This document shows, piece by piece, positions 1 through 12,902 of a stretch of DNA of 64,000 bases; positions within the stretch are counted from its first letter, which is position 1, and every line of letters starts with the position of its first letter. The stretch is from Peptoniphilus sp. GNH (lineage in GTDB: Bacteria > Bacillota > Clostridia > Tissierellales > Peptoniphilaceae), in NCBI GenBank assembly GCA_021307325.1, contig CP089931.1, forward strand, positions 1,698,979 through 1,762,978. Reading direction: 5' to 3'. The translations under genes and the position numbers were made by a program. A model generated the notes under the pieces. The model was not told the DNA's origin and made no database searches. It saw only the letters and a program-made list of their open reading frames with translations.

Positions 1-330
1 GAGCCTAATACATTTGGTCTAAAGGTACTTCTAGATTATTGTGAGCATTTCATATCTGCGCCGGATGTTCTAGCAGCTTATGGAATGAGGGTGCTTGGTA
101 ACCCCTACAAGAATGATGATAAATTAATCTCTGGAGAGAGTGGAGCTGCATCATTTGGTGTGATAAGTAAAATTTTAAGCGATTCAAATTTAGATAATTA
201 CAAAAAACAATTGGGAATTGATGAAAATTCAGTTTTAGTATTTGTATCGACAGAGGGAGATACGGACGAGAAAAATTATTTAGACGTTGTTTGGGATGGT
301 AAATATTCAAGTTTAGGAGAGGGAAAATGA
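1..330 (+). CDS. ygeX: Diaminopropionate ammonia-lyase, C-terminal part (cut by window start)
   Basis: The frame is open from base 1, so only the last 109 residues are present. The enzyme is a PLP-dependent lyase that splits 2,3-diaminopropionate into pyruvate and two ammonia (known for the family). Seen here: the block GMRVLGNP followed by ISGESGA, the glycine/serine loop typical of the YgeX C-terminal half, and the end motif STEGDTD...VVWDGKY, which matches E. coli YgeX as I remember it. The stop overlaps the start of the next gene by ATGA, so the two are translationally coupled. The pairing with YgeY is the usual one. Cytoplasmic. The N-terminal half with the PLP lysine lies outside the window. 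Confidence 0.9.
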   Translation, partial: EPNTFGLKVLLDYCEHFISAPDVLAAYGMRVLGNPYKNDDKLISGESGAASFGVISKILSDSNLDNYKKQLGIDENSVLVFVSTEGDTDEKNYLDVVWDGKYSSLGEGK

Positions 331-1502
331 ACAAAAAAGATGCAGTTGTAGAACTTACACAAAAATTAATAAGAAGACAAAGCTACTCAGGAAATGAAAA
401 GGGAGTTTCTGAAGAACTGACCAAGTATTTTAAAGAAAATGGATTTGACGATGTTCATGTAGACAAGTATGGAAATACAATAGGACACATAAAGGGTAAT
501 AAGCCTGGTCCTAAGATTGTATTTGACGGACATATGGACACTGTGCCTGTTACAAATGAAAAAGAGTGGAAATATCCTCCTTTTGCAGGTGAAGTTCACG
601 ATGGAAAGGTTCATGGACGTGGAACTAGTGACATGAAGGGCGCACTTGCAGCTATGGCTGTGGCAGCGAATGAATTTAAAAATAAGACAAATAGAGATTT
701 TGCAGGAGAAATTTTTGTTGCTGGAATCGTTCACGAAGAGTGCTTTGAAGGTGTAGCAGCAAGAGAAGTAAGTGCATATACAAAGCCAGACTATGTAGTA
801 ATAGGAGAAGCTTCAAGATGTAATGTCAAAATAGGACAAAGAGGAAGAGCTGAAATTAAGATTGAAATCGAAGGAAAACCAGCTCACTCTGCAAATCCTG
901 AAAAGGGTATAAACGCAGTTTATAAGATGTGCAAAGTTGTTGAGGCTATAAGAGGATTAAAGCCGACCCATCATGAAAGATTGGGAGATGGAATATTAGA
1001 ACTTGTAGATATAAAATCTAGCCCTTATCCAGGAGCATCAGTAGTGCCAGAAAGATGTATAGCAACTTATGATAGAAGACTTTTGGTTAATGAAACTAAG
1101 GAGTCTGTAATAGCACCTATAAAAGAACTATTGGAAAAAATGATGAAGGAAGATCCTGAATTGAAGGCTAAGGCTTACTATTCAGTAGGAAAAGAAGATT
1201 GCTTTACTGGTATTGAAATTGAAGGCGAGAGATTTTTCCCAGGCTGGATATATGATGAAAATGAAGATTGGGTTCAAGCAGTTGTTAAGAAATTAAATGA
1301 AAAGGGACAAAATCCTGAAGTTACACAATATAACTTCTGCACAAACGGAAGCCACTATGCAGGAGAAGCAAAGATTAAAACTCTAGGCATAGGACCATCT
1401 CAAGAAAACTTGGCTCACACACTTGATGAGTATATAGAAATTTCAGAGCTTGAAAAGTCTGTTGAAGCATACGAAGCTGTAATGGAAGCTTTGTTGAAAT
1501 AA
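327..1502 (+). CDS. ygeY: YgeY-type M20 family metallohydrolase
   Basis: 391 residues, normal for the M20/ArgE/DapE-like YgeY family (annotated elsewhere as selenium-metabolism-linked hydrolase). Metal-site motifs are in order: FDGHMDTV near residue 70, GRGTSDMKG near 95, the catalytic HEE near 135, VIGEAS near 155 and a late AHTLDE histidine near 370. The dimerisation or lid domain lies between roughly 175 and 290. It starts inside the stop of the diaminopropionate lyase gene. Family members are found in purine and nitrogen degradation clusters with ygeX and ygeW; the exact substrate is not proven from sequence. Probably releases an amino acid or amine feeding the lyase (inference). Confidence 0.88.
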   Translation: MNKKDAVVELTQKLIRRQSYSGNEKGVSEELTKYFKENGFDDVHVDKYGNTIGHIKGNKPGPKIVFDGHMDTVPVTNEKEWKYPPFAGEVHDGKVHGRGTSDMKGALAAMAVAANEFKNKTNRDFAGEIFVAGIVHEECFEGVAAREVSAYTKPDYVVIGEASRCNVKIGQRGRAEIKIEIEGKPAHSANPEKGINAVYKMCKVVEAIRGLKPTHHERLGDGILELVDIKSSPYPGASVVPERCIATYDRRLLVNETKESVIAPIKELLEKMMKEDPELKAKAYYSVGKEDCFTGIEIEGERFFPGWIYDENEDWVQAVVKKLNEKGQNPEVTQYNFCTNGSHYAGEAKIKTLGIGPSQENLAHTLDEYIEISELEKSVEAYEAVMEALLK

Positions 1503-1516
1503 AAAAGGGGGTAAGT

Positions 1517-3103
1517 ATGTACGATATTTTGATAAAAAATGGAACCATAGTTGACGGAACTGGAGAAAAGCCATTTAAAAAGAATTTAGCAATAAAAGAC
1601 GGAAAAATAACTCTTTTGGATGGAGAAGCCGAAGCAAAAAAGGTAATAGATGCTAAGGGTAAAATTGTAACACCAGGATTTATAGACACTCACTCCCATT
1701 CATCTCTTCCAGTAATAGACAACCCTTATCTTCCGGCTAAATTATTCCAAGGGATAACTACTGAAGTAGTTGCTCAAGACGGCATGGGACCAGCACCGAT
1801 TTCAGAAGAAACTATAAAACCATGGAAAAAGGCTATGGCAGGTCTTGAAGGAGAATACGACTATGAATGGACTTGGAGAAGTGTTGAGGATTATTTAAAG
1901 AAAGTTGACGAATTAGAACTGGGACCAAACATAGCTTATCTAGCTCCACATGGAAACTTGAGAATGGTTTCAATGGGACTTGAAAACAGAAAACCCACAG
2001 AAGAAGAACAAGAAAGAATGAATCAGGAACTGCAAAAGGCTTTTGATGCTGGTGCTTTCGGAATGAGTACTGGAATGATTTATCCACCTTGTGTATATGC
2101 TGATGTAAATGAATTTATTGAACTTGGAAAAGTTATAAAGAAAAATGGCGGTATATTTGTTACTCATCAAAGATCAGAAGCTGATGCAATGCTTGAATCA
2201 ATGGATGAAATTTTGAAAATAGCAAGAGACAGTGGATGTAGAGCGCATTTTTCTCACTTCAAAATTTGCGGTAAGAACAACTGGGACAAGATACCAGCTA
2301 TTATCAAAAAACTTGACGATGCCAAGGCAGAAAACATGGTGATTTCTCTAGACCAATATCCATATGTAGCCGGCTCTACTATGATGTCGGTAATTTTACC
2401 ACCATGGGTACATGATGGAGGAACTGACAAATTAATCGAAAGGCTTTATGACAAAGACCTAAGAGAAAAAATGAAAGAAGACATTAAAAATGGCATACCT
2501 GGTTGGGATAACTTTATAGATTTCGCAGGCCTAGAAGGTATTTTCATAACATTCGTAAAAAATAAGGAAAGCGAAAAGTATGTAGGTATGAGTCTAGTAG
2601 AACTTGGAGAAGCTACTGGCAAGGATCCATATGATGCAATTTTCGACTTAATTAGAGACGAAGAAAACATAGTAGGACTTGTGGACTTCTATGGAACCGA
2701 AGAACACGTTAAGACCTTCATGAAAAGAGAAGAGCAAAATGTTTGTACAGATGGAATCATAGGGGCAAAACCCCATCCAAGACTGTACGGAGCTTTTGCT
2801 AGAGTTCTTGGAAAATATTGTAGAGACGAGAAAGTATTCCCAGTTGAAACTGCTATAAGAAAAATGTCTGGAAAGGCGGCAGATACACTAGGTCTAAGAA
2901 ACAGGGGTTATTTGAAAGACGGATACGCAGCCGATGTTCTTGTAATAGATTTTGACAACATCATAGATGTGGGAGACTACAACAATCCTAAGCAATATGC
3001 AAAAGGAATCGATTATTCAATAGTAAATGGAGTAGTCCTAATAGAAAATGGAAAGGCTACACCTCAAAAAGCGGGTAAAGTATTGAGGTTCGAAGGTAGA
3101 TAA
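1517..3103 (+). CDS. N-acyl-D-amino-acid deacylase / D-aminoacylase-like amidohydrolase
   Basis: 528 residues, amidohydrolase superfamily of the D-aminoacylase (COG3653) kind. The metal-binding HxH is H59-S-H61 in GFIDTHSHSS; later histidines appear in THQRSEAD and AHFSHFK, and a late aspartate near CTDGI fits the catalytic Asp. The family member from Alcaligenes has a metal-bridging Cys in an NCG motif; here the aligned residue is Asp (D88 in VVAQDGMG), a variant seen in other branches. The ribosome site AAAAGGGGG precedes the ATG and the gene sits 14 bases after ygeY, so it belongs to the same operon. Likely hydrolyses an N-acylated or N-carbamoylated amino acid; substrate not determined. 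Confidence 0.82.
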   Translation: MYDILIKNGTIVDGTGEKPFKKNLAIKDGKITLLDGEAEAKKVIDAKGKIVTPGFIDTHSHSSLPVIDNPYLPAKLFQGITTEVVAQDGMGPAPISEETIKPWKKAMAGLEGEYDYEWTWRSVEDYLKKVDELELGPNIAYLAPHGNLRMVSMGLENRKPTEEEQERMNQELQKAFDAGAFGMSTGMIYPPCVYADVNEFIELGKVIKKNGGIFVTHQRSEADAMLESMDEILKIARDSGCRAHFSHFKICGKNNWDKIPAIIKKLDDAKAENMVISLDQYPYVAGSTMMSVILPPWVHDGGTDKLIERLYDKDLREKMKEDIKNGIPGWDNFIDFAGLEGIFITFVKNKESEKYVGMSLVELGEATGKDPYDAIFDLIRDEENIVGLVDFYGTEEHVKTFMKREEQNVCTDGIIGAKPHPRLYGAFARVLGKYCRDEKVFPVETAIRKMSGKAADTLGLRNRGYLKDGYAADVLVIDFDNIIDVGDYNNPKQYAKGIDYSIVNGVVLIENGKATPQKAGKVLRFEGR

Positions 3104-3126
3104 TTAAATTAATAAGGGGGAAATAA

Positions 3127-4608
3127 ATGAATTCTAGCCAGAAAACAGCTTTGATCATTATACTACTGTATATGATTGCAACAGTTGCTATTGGATTAGT
3201 GGCATCATATAGACAAAAGAAAAAATCCCAATCAGGAAATGCAAATGAAGATTTCTTGATGGCGGGCAAGTCTTTAGGGCCTCTAGTCTTGGCAGGGACT
3301 TTGTTTGCAGCTAACACAGGTGGAGCGTCCACAACTGGTATCGCAACTAATGTATATAAATACGGAATATCTGCAGCTTGGTATGTAATAGCGGCAGGTA
3401 TAGGATTTATCCTAGTATCATTTGTAGCATCCTATTTCAGGAGATCATCTGCAAATACAGTACCACAAATAATTGGTATGAGATATGGAAAGCCATCTCA
3501 CGTTATAACTGCAATAACATCTATTCTAGCTCTATTTATGGCAACAGGAGCGCAAATAATCGCGACTGCATCTATAATAAATGTATTGACAGGACTGGAC
3601 TTTTCAACAGCAGCCATAATAACTACAATTGTAGTTATTGCTTATACTATGATTGGCGGGTTTGCTTCAGTAGCTTCTGCAAACATGATGCACGTATTTT
3701 TCATAACTGTGGGTATGACAGTGGCTTTATTTATAATGCTTGGCAATCCACAAATTGGGGGAGTATCAAACTTATTTGCAAAGGCAAAAGAAGTTTCTCA
3801 AGCAACAGGCGATGGCATTGACTTATTAAGTATAAGCAAGATAGGATTTCCTACTGTACTTGGATATGTAGCCATGTATTGTATGACCTTCCCTACTGGT
3901 CAAGAAATTGTACAAACTTTCTCATCAGCAAAAACTGGAACTGCAGCTAAGGCAGGTTCAATGATTGCAGGTATACTATCAGCAGTTTATGCAATAGTGC
4001 CAGCTCTTATAGGACTTATAGCCTACACCTTTATAGATGGATATGCTGCTGCAGGCATTTCTAAATCTGCCCTTGCAGATGCTACAATTAGATTTGCTCC
4101 ATCATTTGTATCAGGAATAGTTTTAGCTTCAGTTGTAGCCGCTACAATCTCAAGTGCATCTGGAAATATGATAGGAACTGCAACAATGTTTTCTAATGAC
4201 ATCTATCTTCCATACTTGTCTGGTGGCAAAGCTGATGCTAAAAAAGAAATCTTGGTTTCAAGAGTAGTAATGATAGCAGCAGGTCTATTCGGATTGGGAG
4301 TTGCTCTATCAAACTCCAACATAATAAGCGTAATGATGAGTGCATTTGCCATTCGCTCGGCAGGACCTTTTGCAGCCTTTGTATGCGGTCTTTTCTGGAA
4401 GGATGTAACAGAAAAAGCGGGTTTCATAGCCATCTTAGCAGGAACTATCGTTTCAGCTATTTGGATATTTGCTCTTAACAATCCATGGGGACTAAGCGCA
4501 ATCGTACCAGGAGCAGTAGTGGCTTTCGTGGTAATATATATAGTGACAAAAATAGATCTTGCATCTGGTGGTAAACCAGCACCTATGATTGAGTTTTCAG
4601 AAGATTAA
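3127..4608 (+). CDS. Sodium:solute symporter (SSS family)
   Basis: 493 residues with about 13 hydrophobic segments and the N-terminal pattern of the SSS/PutP-PanF family: a first helix, a polar loop, then GKSLGPLVLAG and NTGGASTTGIA in the second helix. A conserved PTGQEIVQ loop lies mid-protein. Preceded by AAGGGGG eight bases before the ATG and ending in a strong terminator, it is the last gene of the YgeX-YgeY-amidohydrolase operon, so it probably brings in the compound the operon degrades (inference). Known SSS substrates include proline, pantothenate, nucleosides and sugars, so the family alone does not fix the solute. Confidence 0.85.
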   Translation: MNSSQKTALIIILLYMIATVAIGLVASYRQKKKSQSGNANEDFLMAGKSLGPLVLAGTLFAANTGGASTTGIATNVYKYGISAAWYVIAAGIGFILVSFVASYFRRSSANTVPQIIGMRYGKPSHVITAITSILALFMATGAQIIATASIINVLTGLDFSTAAIITTIVVIAYTMIGGFASVASANMMHVFFITVGMTVALFIMLGNPQIGGVSNLFAKAKEVSQATGDGIDLLSISKIGFPTVLGYVAMYCMTFPTGQEIVQTFSSAKTGTAAKAGSMIAGILSAVYAIVPALIGLIAYTFIDGYAAAGISKSALADATIRFAPSFVSGIVLASVVAATISSASGNMIGTATMFSNDIYLPYLSGGKADAKKEILVSRVVMIAAGLFGLGVALSNSNIISVMMSAFAIRSAGPFAAFVCGLFWKDVTEKAGFIAILAGTIVSAIWIFALNNPWGLSAIVPGAVVAFVVIYIVTKIDLASGGKPAPMIEFSED

Positions 4609-4621
4609 TAAAAATAAAAAA

Positions 4622-4647
4622 GCTAGTGGCATGCCACTAGTTTTTTT
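4622..4647 (+). terminator. Intrinsic terminator after the symporter gene
   Basis: Perfect 18-base palindrome CTAGTGGCATGCCACTAG at 4623-4640 followed by seven T. Ends the ygeX-symporter operon. Confidence 0.9.
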
Positions 4648-4709
4648 ATTGCAAAAAACTGCAACAAGTCTAATTTACACTAGACTAGTAAGTTGCCTTG
4701 CCATTAAAA

Positions 4710-4738
4710 TTTACAGTAAAAGATTTCAATGCTAAAAT
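4710..4738 (+). promoter_or_regulatory. Promoter of the membrane protein/TPR operon
   Basis: TTTACA at 4710-4715, a 17-base spacer and TAAAAT at 4733-4738, with an extended -10 TG at 4730-4731. Predicted transcription start near 4745, just before the AAGGAGG ribosome site, which rules out the in-frame ATG at 4729. Confidence 0.75.
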
Positions 4739-4758
4739 ATAAAAAAAAGGAGGGCGAC

Positions 4759-5547
4759 ATGAATACATTTGAAGACCTAAAAAAAGTTTATAAAAAGGCT
4801 TTAAAAAACACCAAAAATAAAATAAAGACAGCTCCAATAATAATATTTCTGCCTATGATTTTTAATATCATATTAAACATAAGTGGGTTTTTACTAAGCA
4901 CATTTAATACAGGAGTAGGCGGGTTTAATATAATAGGAGGAATCATATCATATATAATTGAAGTTATAATAATATCAGCTATGTACTCTCTATTGTATGA
5001 TTTTGCCTACTATGGCAGGGTAAGTTTCAAATACTTGTCCTCATCATATATGTCATTTTTTTCGCATTTGACATCAGCAATGTTTACCCTTTATATAGCA
5101 GAACTTGTAATAAGTAAGGCACTTGGTGGAATGGATTATAAAATCACATTAGGAATCTATGCCTTGATTTTTATCATATTTAACACAATATCCGAAGAAA
5201 TCTTCATAAAAGGAAACTATGGATTAAGCCAATTTGAATCCTCGGCAAGATACCTGAAAGAAAACTTTCCGCATTGGATAATTATGATTGCTATCTACCT
5301 TCTCATAAGAAGCACCTTATTGCAATCTACACTAACAGACATAGCAATAGAAGAAAATCTCCTCATCCAAGTAGGAGGGCAGGCCAACTTCTTCTATAGC
5401 CTTTTTTCAGGGGATTTAAGCAGGATTTTGTTGCAAACTGTGGGATTTTTGGCACTAGGCCTATATACAGCCTTTAGAATAGAAAGCTTCAAAATTCTAG
5501 ATGCCTCAAATCCTAGAAAGAGAAAATACGGGTGGTTTGATGATTGA
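4759..5547 (+). CDS. Integral membrane protein of unknown function
   Basis: 262 residues from the ATG at 4759, chosen because AAGGAGG lies six bases upstream and the promoter -10 sits downstream of the alternative ATG at 4729. A charged Lys-rich N-terminus (residues 1-30) is followed by about six hydrophobic segments (roughly 35-55, 65-90, 110-135, 140-160, 180-200, 225-245). No catalytic motif is visible and I do not recognise the family. The end overlaps the TPR protein start by 8 bases, so the two are co-translated and probably act together at the membrane. Confidence 0.7.
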   Translation: MNTFEDLKKVYKKALKNTKNKIKTAPIIIFLPMIFNIILNISGFLLSTFNTGVGGFNIIGGIISYIIEVIIISAMYSLLYDFAYYGRVSFKYLSSSYMSFFSHLTSAMFTLYIAELVISKALGGMDYKITLGIYALIFIIFNTISEEIFIKGNYGLSQFESSARYLKENFPHWIIMIAIYLLIRSTLLQSTLTDIAIEENLLIQVGGQANFFYSLFSGDLSRILLQTVGFLALGLYTAFRIESFKILDASNPRKRKYGWFDD

Positions 5548-6649
5548 GAATATTTTAAAAACTTGCCTAAATGACCTAGTCTTTATAGGAATTAAAAAAA
5601 ATAAAAAACTAAAAATAGAAAACTACACAAAAGAAGACGTATTCGAGGTCCCGATACTTTTAAGCGACATAAAAAGCGGAGTAAAAGAGGGCAACTATTC
5701 AGAAGAAATTGGCACAAAAGAAATTCTAAAAGCTATGGGTATTTTGCTTGGAGTAGATATGGATTTTAAATACAAGTCTGCCTATGAAGATTTCATAAAA
5801 ACGCACATAGACAAGGTCTTCAACTTCTACAAATACATGGCTAAAAGCCTATATGAAGACGGAAAAGTTTACCAGGCTTATGCGATTTTAAACTATTTAA
5901 AAAATAAATACCAAGATGACATAGAAATAAAACTCATATGGGCCATAGTTGGAGAGAGCATATACAACGAAAACTTTGAAAACTTGAGTGAAAAAGAAAA
6001 GAACTTCATCTTAAAAGAAATAATAAAATCCTATGAAGAAGTGATAAAACTAGACAAAAATAACGACATAGCCCATATAAAACTAGGAATAATAAATTCC
6101 AATCTCAAAAATTACGTAAAAGCAAACCTATATTTTGAAAAGGCATTAAATATCAGCAAGGATGACGGGAAAAAAGAAATGATAAGATCTTATCTCGAAG
6201 AAATAGAAAGCCCAGCAAGGCTAGAAGCAGCAGAAGCCTATATAGCCTATGGCAAATTTGACCAAGCCCTACAACAACTTGAAAGAGTCCAAGACAAAAA
6301 TCAACAAAACTCGACCTATTACTACTATCTGTCCATTTGTCAGTTAAAGCTTGGAATTTACGACGAAGCATCCATAAATATAGACAAGGCAATAGACCTA
6401 GAAGAAAATCCAGAATACATCAATCACAAAGCCCTAATAAAGCTCTCACAAAACGACAAGAAATCAGCCATAGAAATCTACAAAAAAGCAGCAGAAAAAG
6501 GAAATGACTTCACAATACTCTACAACTTGGGAGTGCTCTACATGAGCGAATGTTTTGAAAAAGAAGCCCTTGAAGCATTCAAAAAAGCCTATGAAATAAA
6601 AAAAGATCCCGAGCTAAAGAAAATAATGGAAAATATAAAAATTAATTGA
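5540..6649 (+). CDS. Tetratricopeptide-repeat protein
   Basis: 369 residues from the ATG at 5540 (GGTGG six bases upstream, overlapping the previous stop). The N-terminal 130 residues are helical without clear motif; from about residue 140 onward the protein consists of TPR-like helix pairs with recurring patterns such as AHIKLGIINSNLKNYVKA, AYIAYGKFDQALQQLE, YYYLSICQLKLGIYDEA and LYNLGVLYMSECFEKEA. No signal peptide or membrane helix, so cytoplasmic. TPRs usually hold protein partners; coupling to the membrane protein just upstream suggests that as partner (inference). Its stop codon lies inside the -35 box of the rRNA operon promoter. Confidence 0.8.
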   Translation: MIENILKTCLNDLVFIGIKKNKKLKIENYTKEDVFEVPILLSDIKSGVKEGNYSEEIGTKEILKAMGILLGVDMDFKYKSAYEDFIKTHIDKVFNFYKYMAKSLYEDGKVYQAYAILNYLKNKYQDDIEIKLIWAIVGESIYNENFENLSEKEKNFILKEIIKSYEEVIKLDKNNDIAHIKLGIINSNLKNYVKANLYFEKALNISKDDGKKEMIRSYLEEIESPARLEAAEAYIAYGKFDQALQQLERVQDKNQQNSTYYYYLSICQLKLGIYDEASINIDKAIDLEENPEYINHKALIKLSQNDKKSAIEIYKKAAEKGNDFTILYNLGVLYMSECFEKEALEAFKKAYEIKKDPELKKIMENIKIN

Positions 6650-6674
6650 CAAAGACCATACCAGATGGTAAATT
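6646..6674 (+). promoter_or_regulatory. rRNA operon promoter P1 (candidate)
   Basis: TTGACA at 6646-6651, 17-base spacer, TAAATT at 6669-6674. The -35 box overlaps the TGA of the TPR gene. The -35 is perfect, the -10 matches four of six. Confidence 0.6.
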
Positions 6675-6737
6675 ATATAAGCTGTCGCAAAGACAGAAAC
6701 AAATCAGCAAAAAAAGTAAAAACTTTACAAAAAAGAC

Positions 6738-6766
6738 TTTACAAAAAATGCCTGGCTTGTTATACT
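6738..6766 (+). promoter_or_regulatory. rRNA operon promoter P2
   Basis: TTTACA at 6738-6743, 17-base spacer, TATACT at 6761-6766 with TG at 6758-6759 (extended -10). Lies about 170 bases before the 16S gene. The leader after it carries three small hairpins (near 6773-6790, 6830-6846 and 6849-6862), probably for antitermination or processing. Confidence 0.8.
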
Positions 6767-6935
6767 AATAAAGCTAACTCATTGAAGTTAGTTTTTAATT
6801 CCATGAAAATTAAATAGTGTAAGGAAAAAAAGACTTCAAAGAAGTCAGCTTCACAAGAAGCACATGAAAGCAAAAAAGCGGAAAAAGTCAGTGAAACGAA
6901 AAAGTTGAGCTAGAAATTTTCGAAAAAAAGAAATT

Positions 6936-8469
<1,534 letters not shown>

Positions 8470-8560
8470 AAAACACCTTACACTATTTAAATTTTTAATG
8501 GGAACAAAAAAGCAAAAAGCAAAAGAACAAAAACAAAAACAAAAAAAGACCAAAACCCAT

Positions 8561-8636
8561 GGGGGTGTAGCTCAGTTGGGAGAGCGCCTGCCTTGCAAGC
8601 AGGAGGTCAGGAGTTCGACTCTCCTCATCTCCACCA
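8561..8636 (+). tRNA. tRNA-Ala (anticodon TGC)
   Basis: 76 bases in the 16S-23S spacer. Acceptor GGGGGTG/CATCTCC with GU pairs, anticodon TGC at 8594-8596, T loop TTCGACT, encoded CCA at 8634-8636. A tRNA-Ala in this spacer is common in Firmicutes. Confidence 0.97.
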
Positions 8637-8814
8637 CATAATACCAAGTATTATGTAACCTAACACAAGCAAAGACTTGTGTTAGGAGTCGGACACAACC
8701 GACAAAAGAACCTTGAAAACTACAAAACGAAAACAAAAAGAAAAGTCAAATCAAATTTCAAAAAAGATTATGACAATTCACTGGAAACAATAGAAAAACT
8801 ATTGTAAAAACAAA

Positions 8815-11673
<2,859 letters not shown>

Positions 11674-11702
11674 AAGAAGTGAGTAGTTTTGTAGTAACAA
11701 GA

Positions 11703-11820
11703 ATCCGGTGACAATAATGCAAGGGAACCACCTGTACTCATACCGAACACAGAAGTTAAGCCTTGAGATGCCGATGGTACTTGGCTGGTGACGGCCTGGG
11801 AGAGTAGGAAATCGCCGGAT
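11703..11820 (+). rRNA. rrf: 5S ribosomal RNA
   Basis: 118 bases with ends ATCCGG/CCGGAT pairing, the conserved CCGAACACAGAAGTTAAG (loop B/helix III) and GATGGTACT. Follows 23S by about 30 bases. Confidence 0.95.
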
Positions 11821-11844
11821 ATAGCCCTTCTAAGAGGGCAATAA

Positions 11845-11919
11845 TCTTAGGTAGCTCAATGGTGGAGCACCCGGCTGTTAACCGGTAGGTTGTGGGTTCG
11901 AGTCCCACCCTGAGAGCCA
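11845..11919 (+). tRNA. tRNA-Asn (anticodon GTT)
   Basis: Acceptor TCTTAGG/CCTGAGA, short D loop, anticodon GTT at 11877-11879, T arm GTGGG/CCCAC, encoded CCA at 11917-11919. First tRNA after 5S. Confidence 0.95.
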
Positions 11920-11936
11920 CAAGAAGTGCCGTAAAC

Positions 11937-12025
11937 GCCGGGGTGGCGGAACTGGCAGACGCACAGGACTTAAAATCCTGCGATGGTAAAACATCGTATC
12001 GGTTCGATTCCGATTCTCGGCACCA
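11937..12025 (+). tRNA. tRNA-Leu (anticodon TAA)
   Basis: 89 bases, class II with long variable arm; acceptor GCCGGGG/TCTCGGC, anticodon TAA at 11971-11973, CCA encoded. Confidence 0.95.
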
Positions 12026-12029
12026 ATAA

Positions 12030-12106
<77 letters not shown>

Positions 12107-12121
12107 TTTTTTAATATATGT

Positions 12122-12198
12122 GGCGGCGTAGCTCAGTTGGCTAGAGCACACGGTTCATACCCGTGGTGTCAGGAGTTCAAATCTCTTCGCCGCTACCA
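12122..12198 (+). tRNA. Elongator-type tRNA-Met (anticodon CAT)
   Basis: 77 bases, acceptor GGCGGCG/CGCCGCT paired from G1, anticodon stem CACGG/CCGTG, CAT at 12156-12158, CCA encoded. Could in principle be a tRNA-Ile that is lysidine-modified (CAT read as LAT); sequence alone leaves this open, Met is more likely. Confidence 0.85.
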
Positions 12199-12212
12199 AT
12201 TTTTTTGTATAG

Positions 12213-12287
12213 GGCCCTGTGGTCAAGCGGTTAAGACACCACCCTTTCACGGTGGTATCCCGGGTTCGATTCCCGGCAGGGTCACCA
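12213..12287 (+). tRNA. tRNA-Glu (anticodon TTC)
   Basis: 75 bases, acceptor GGCCCTG/CAGGGTC, anticodon TTC at 12246-12248, T arm CCGGG/CCCGG, CCA encoded. Confidence 0.95.
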
Positions 12288-12296
12288 CAAAGATAT

Positions 12297-12372
12297 GGGC
12301 GCATAGCTCAGTTGGGAGAGCATCTGCCTTACAAGCAGGGGGTCATAGGTTCGAGCCCTATTGTGCCCACCA
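12297..12372 (+). tRNA. tRNA-Val (anticodon TAC)
   Basis: 76 bases, acceptor GGGCGCA/TGTGCCC, anticodon TAC at 12330-12332, CCA encoded. Confidence 0.95.
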
Positions 12373-12377
12373 TATTT

Positions 12378-12454
12378 GGCCTGGTAGTTCAGTTGGTTAG
12401 AATGCCAGCCTGTCACGCTGGAGGTCGTCGGTTCGAGCCCGATCCAGGTCGCCA
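12378..12454 (+). tRNA. tRNA-Asp (anticodon GTC)
   Basis: 77 bases, acceptor GGCCTGG/CCAGGTC, anticodon GTC at 12412-12414, discriminator G, CCA encoded. Confidence 0.95.
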
Positions 12455-12489
12455 AAACACAAACAACCAATAGCTTACAAATTGAATAA

Positions 12490-12565
<76 letters not shown>

Positions 12566-12570
12566 CATTT

Positions 12571-12656
12571 GGAGGAGTACCCAAGTTGGCCAAAGGGGAC
12601 GGACTGTAAATCCGTTAGCACTGCTTTCAGTGGTTCGAATCCACTCTCCTCCACCA
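12571..12656 (+). tRNA. tRNA-Tyr (anticodon GTA)
   Basis: 86 bases, class II variable arm, acceptor GGAGGAG/CTCCTCC, anticodon GTA at 12606-12608, CCA encoded. Confidence 0.95.
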
Positions 12657-12671
12657 ATTTAAAATTCTTTC

Positions 12672-12700
12672 TTGCTATATTTTTCTTGAGAGTGTATAAT
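12672..12700 (+). promoter_or_regulatory. Separate promoter of the tRNA-Gly gene
   Basis: TTGCTA at 12672-12677, 17-base spacer, perfect TATAAT at 12695-12700. Predicted start near 12707, six bases before tRNA-Gly, so this last tRNA can be made independently of the rRNA operon. Confidence 0.7.
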
Positions 12701-12712
12701 TAAATAGCATTT

Positions 12713-12787
12713 GCGGATGTGGCTCAGTGGTAGAGCATCGCCTTGCCAAGGCGAGGGTCGCGAGTTCGAATCTCGTCATCCGCTCCA
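12713..12787 (+). tRNA. tRNA-Gly (anticodon GCC)
   Basis: 75 bases, acceptor GCGGATG/CATCCGC, anticodon GCC at 12745-12747, discriminator T, CCA encoded. Own promoter upstream and terminator downstream. Confidence 0.95.
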
Positions 12788-12792
12788 TTTTT

Positions 12793-12823
12793 ACCTAGGT
12801 GACTTGCCTAGGTATTTTTATTT
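12793..12823 (+). terminator. Terminator of the rRNA/tRNA cluster
   Basis: ACCTAGG/CCTAGGT stem with 7-base loop followed by ATTTTTATTT. Confidence 0.85.
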
Positions 12824-12863
12824 GCAATATTTTTTATCTAATTTAAAAGTCTGTTTCATATAA

Positions 12864-12897
12864 AAATAGATCACTTAAACGAATAAGTGATCTATTT
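12864..12897. terminator. Long hairpin between convergent tRNA and PBP transcripts
   Basis: A 14-base perfect stem (AAATAGATCACTTA with TAAGTGATCTATTT, loop AACGAA). A-rich on the left and T-rich on the right, so it can terminate transcripts from both sides; chiefly the PBP transcript on the minus strand. Confidence 0.75.
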
Positions 12898-12902
12898 AAA
12901 AA

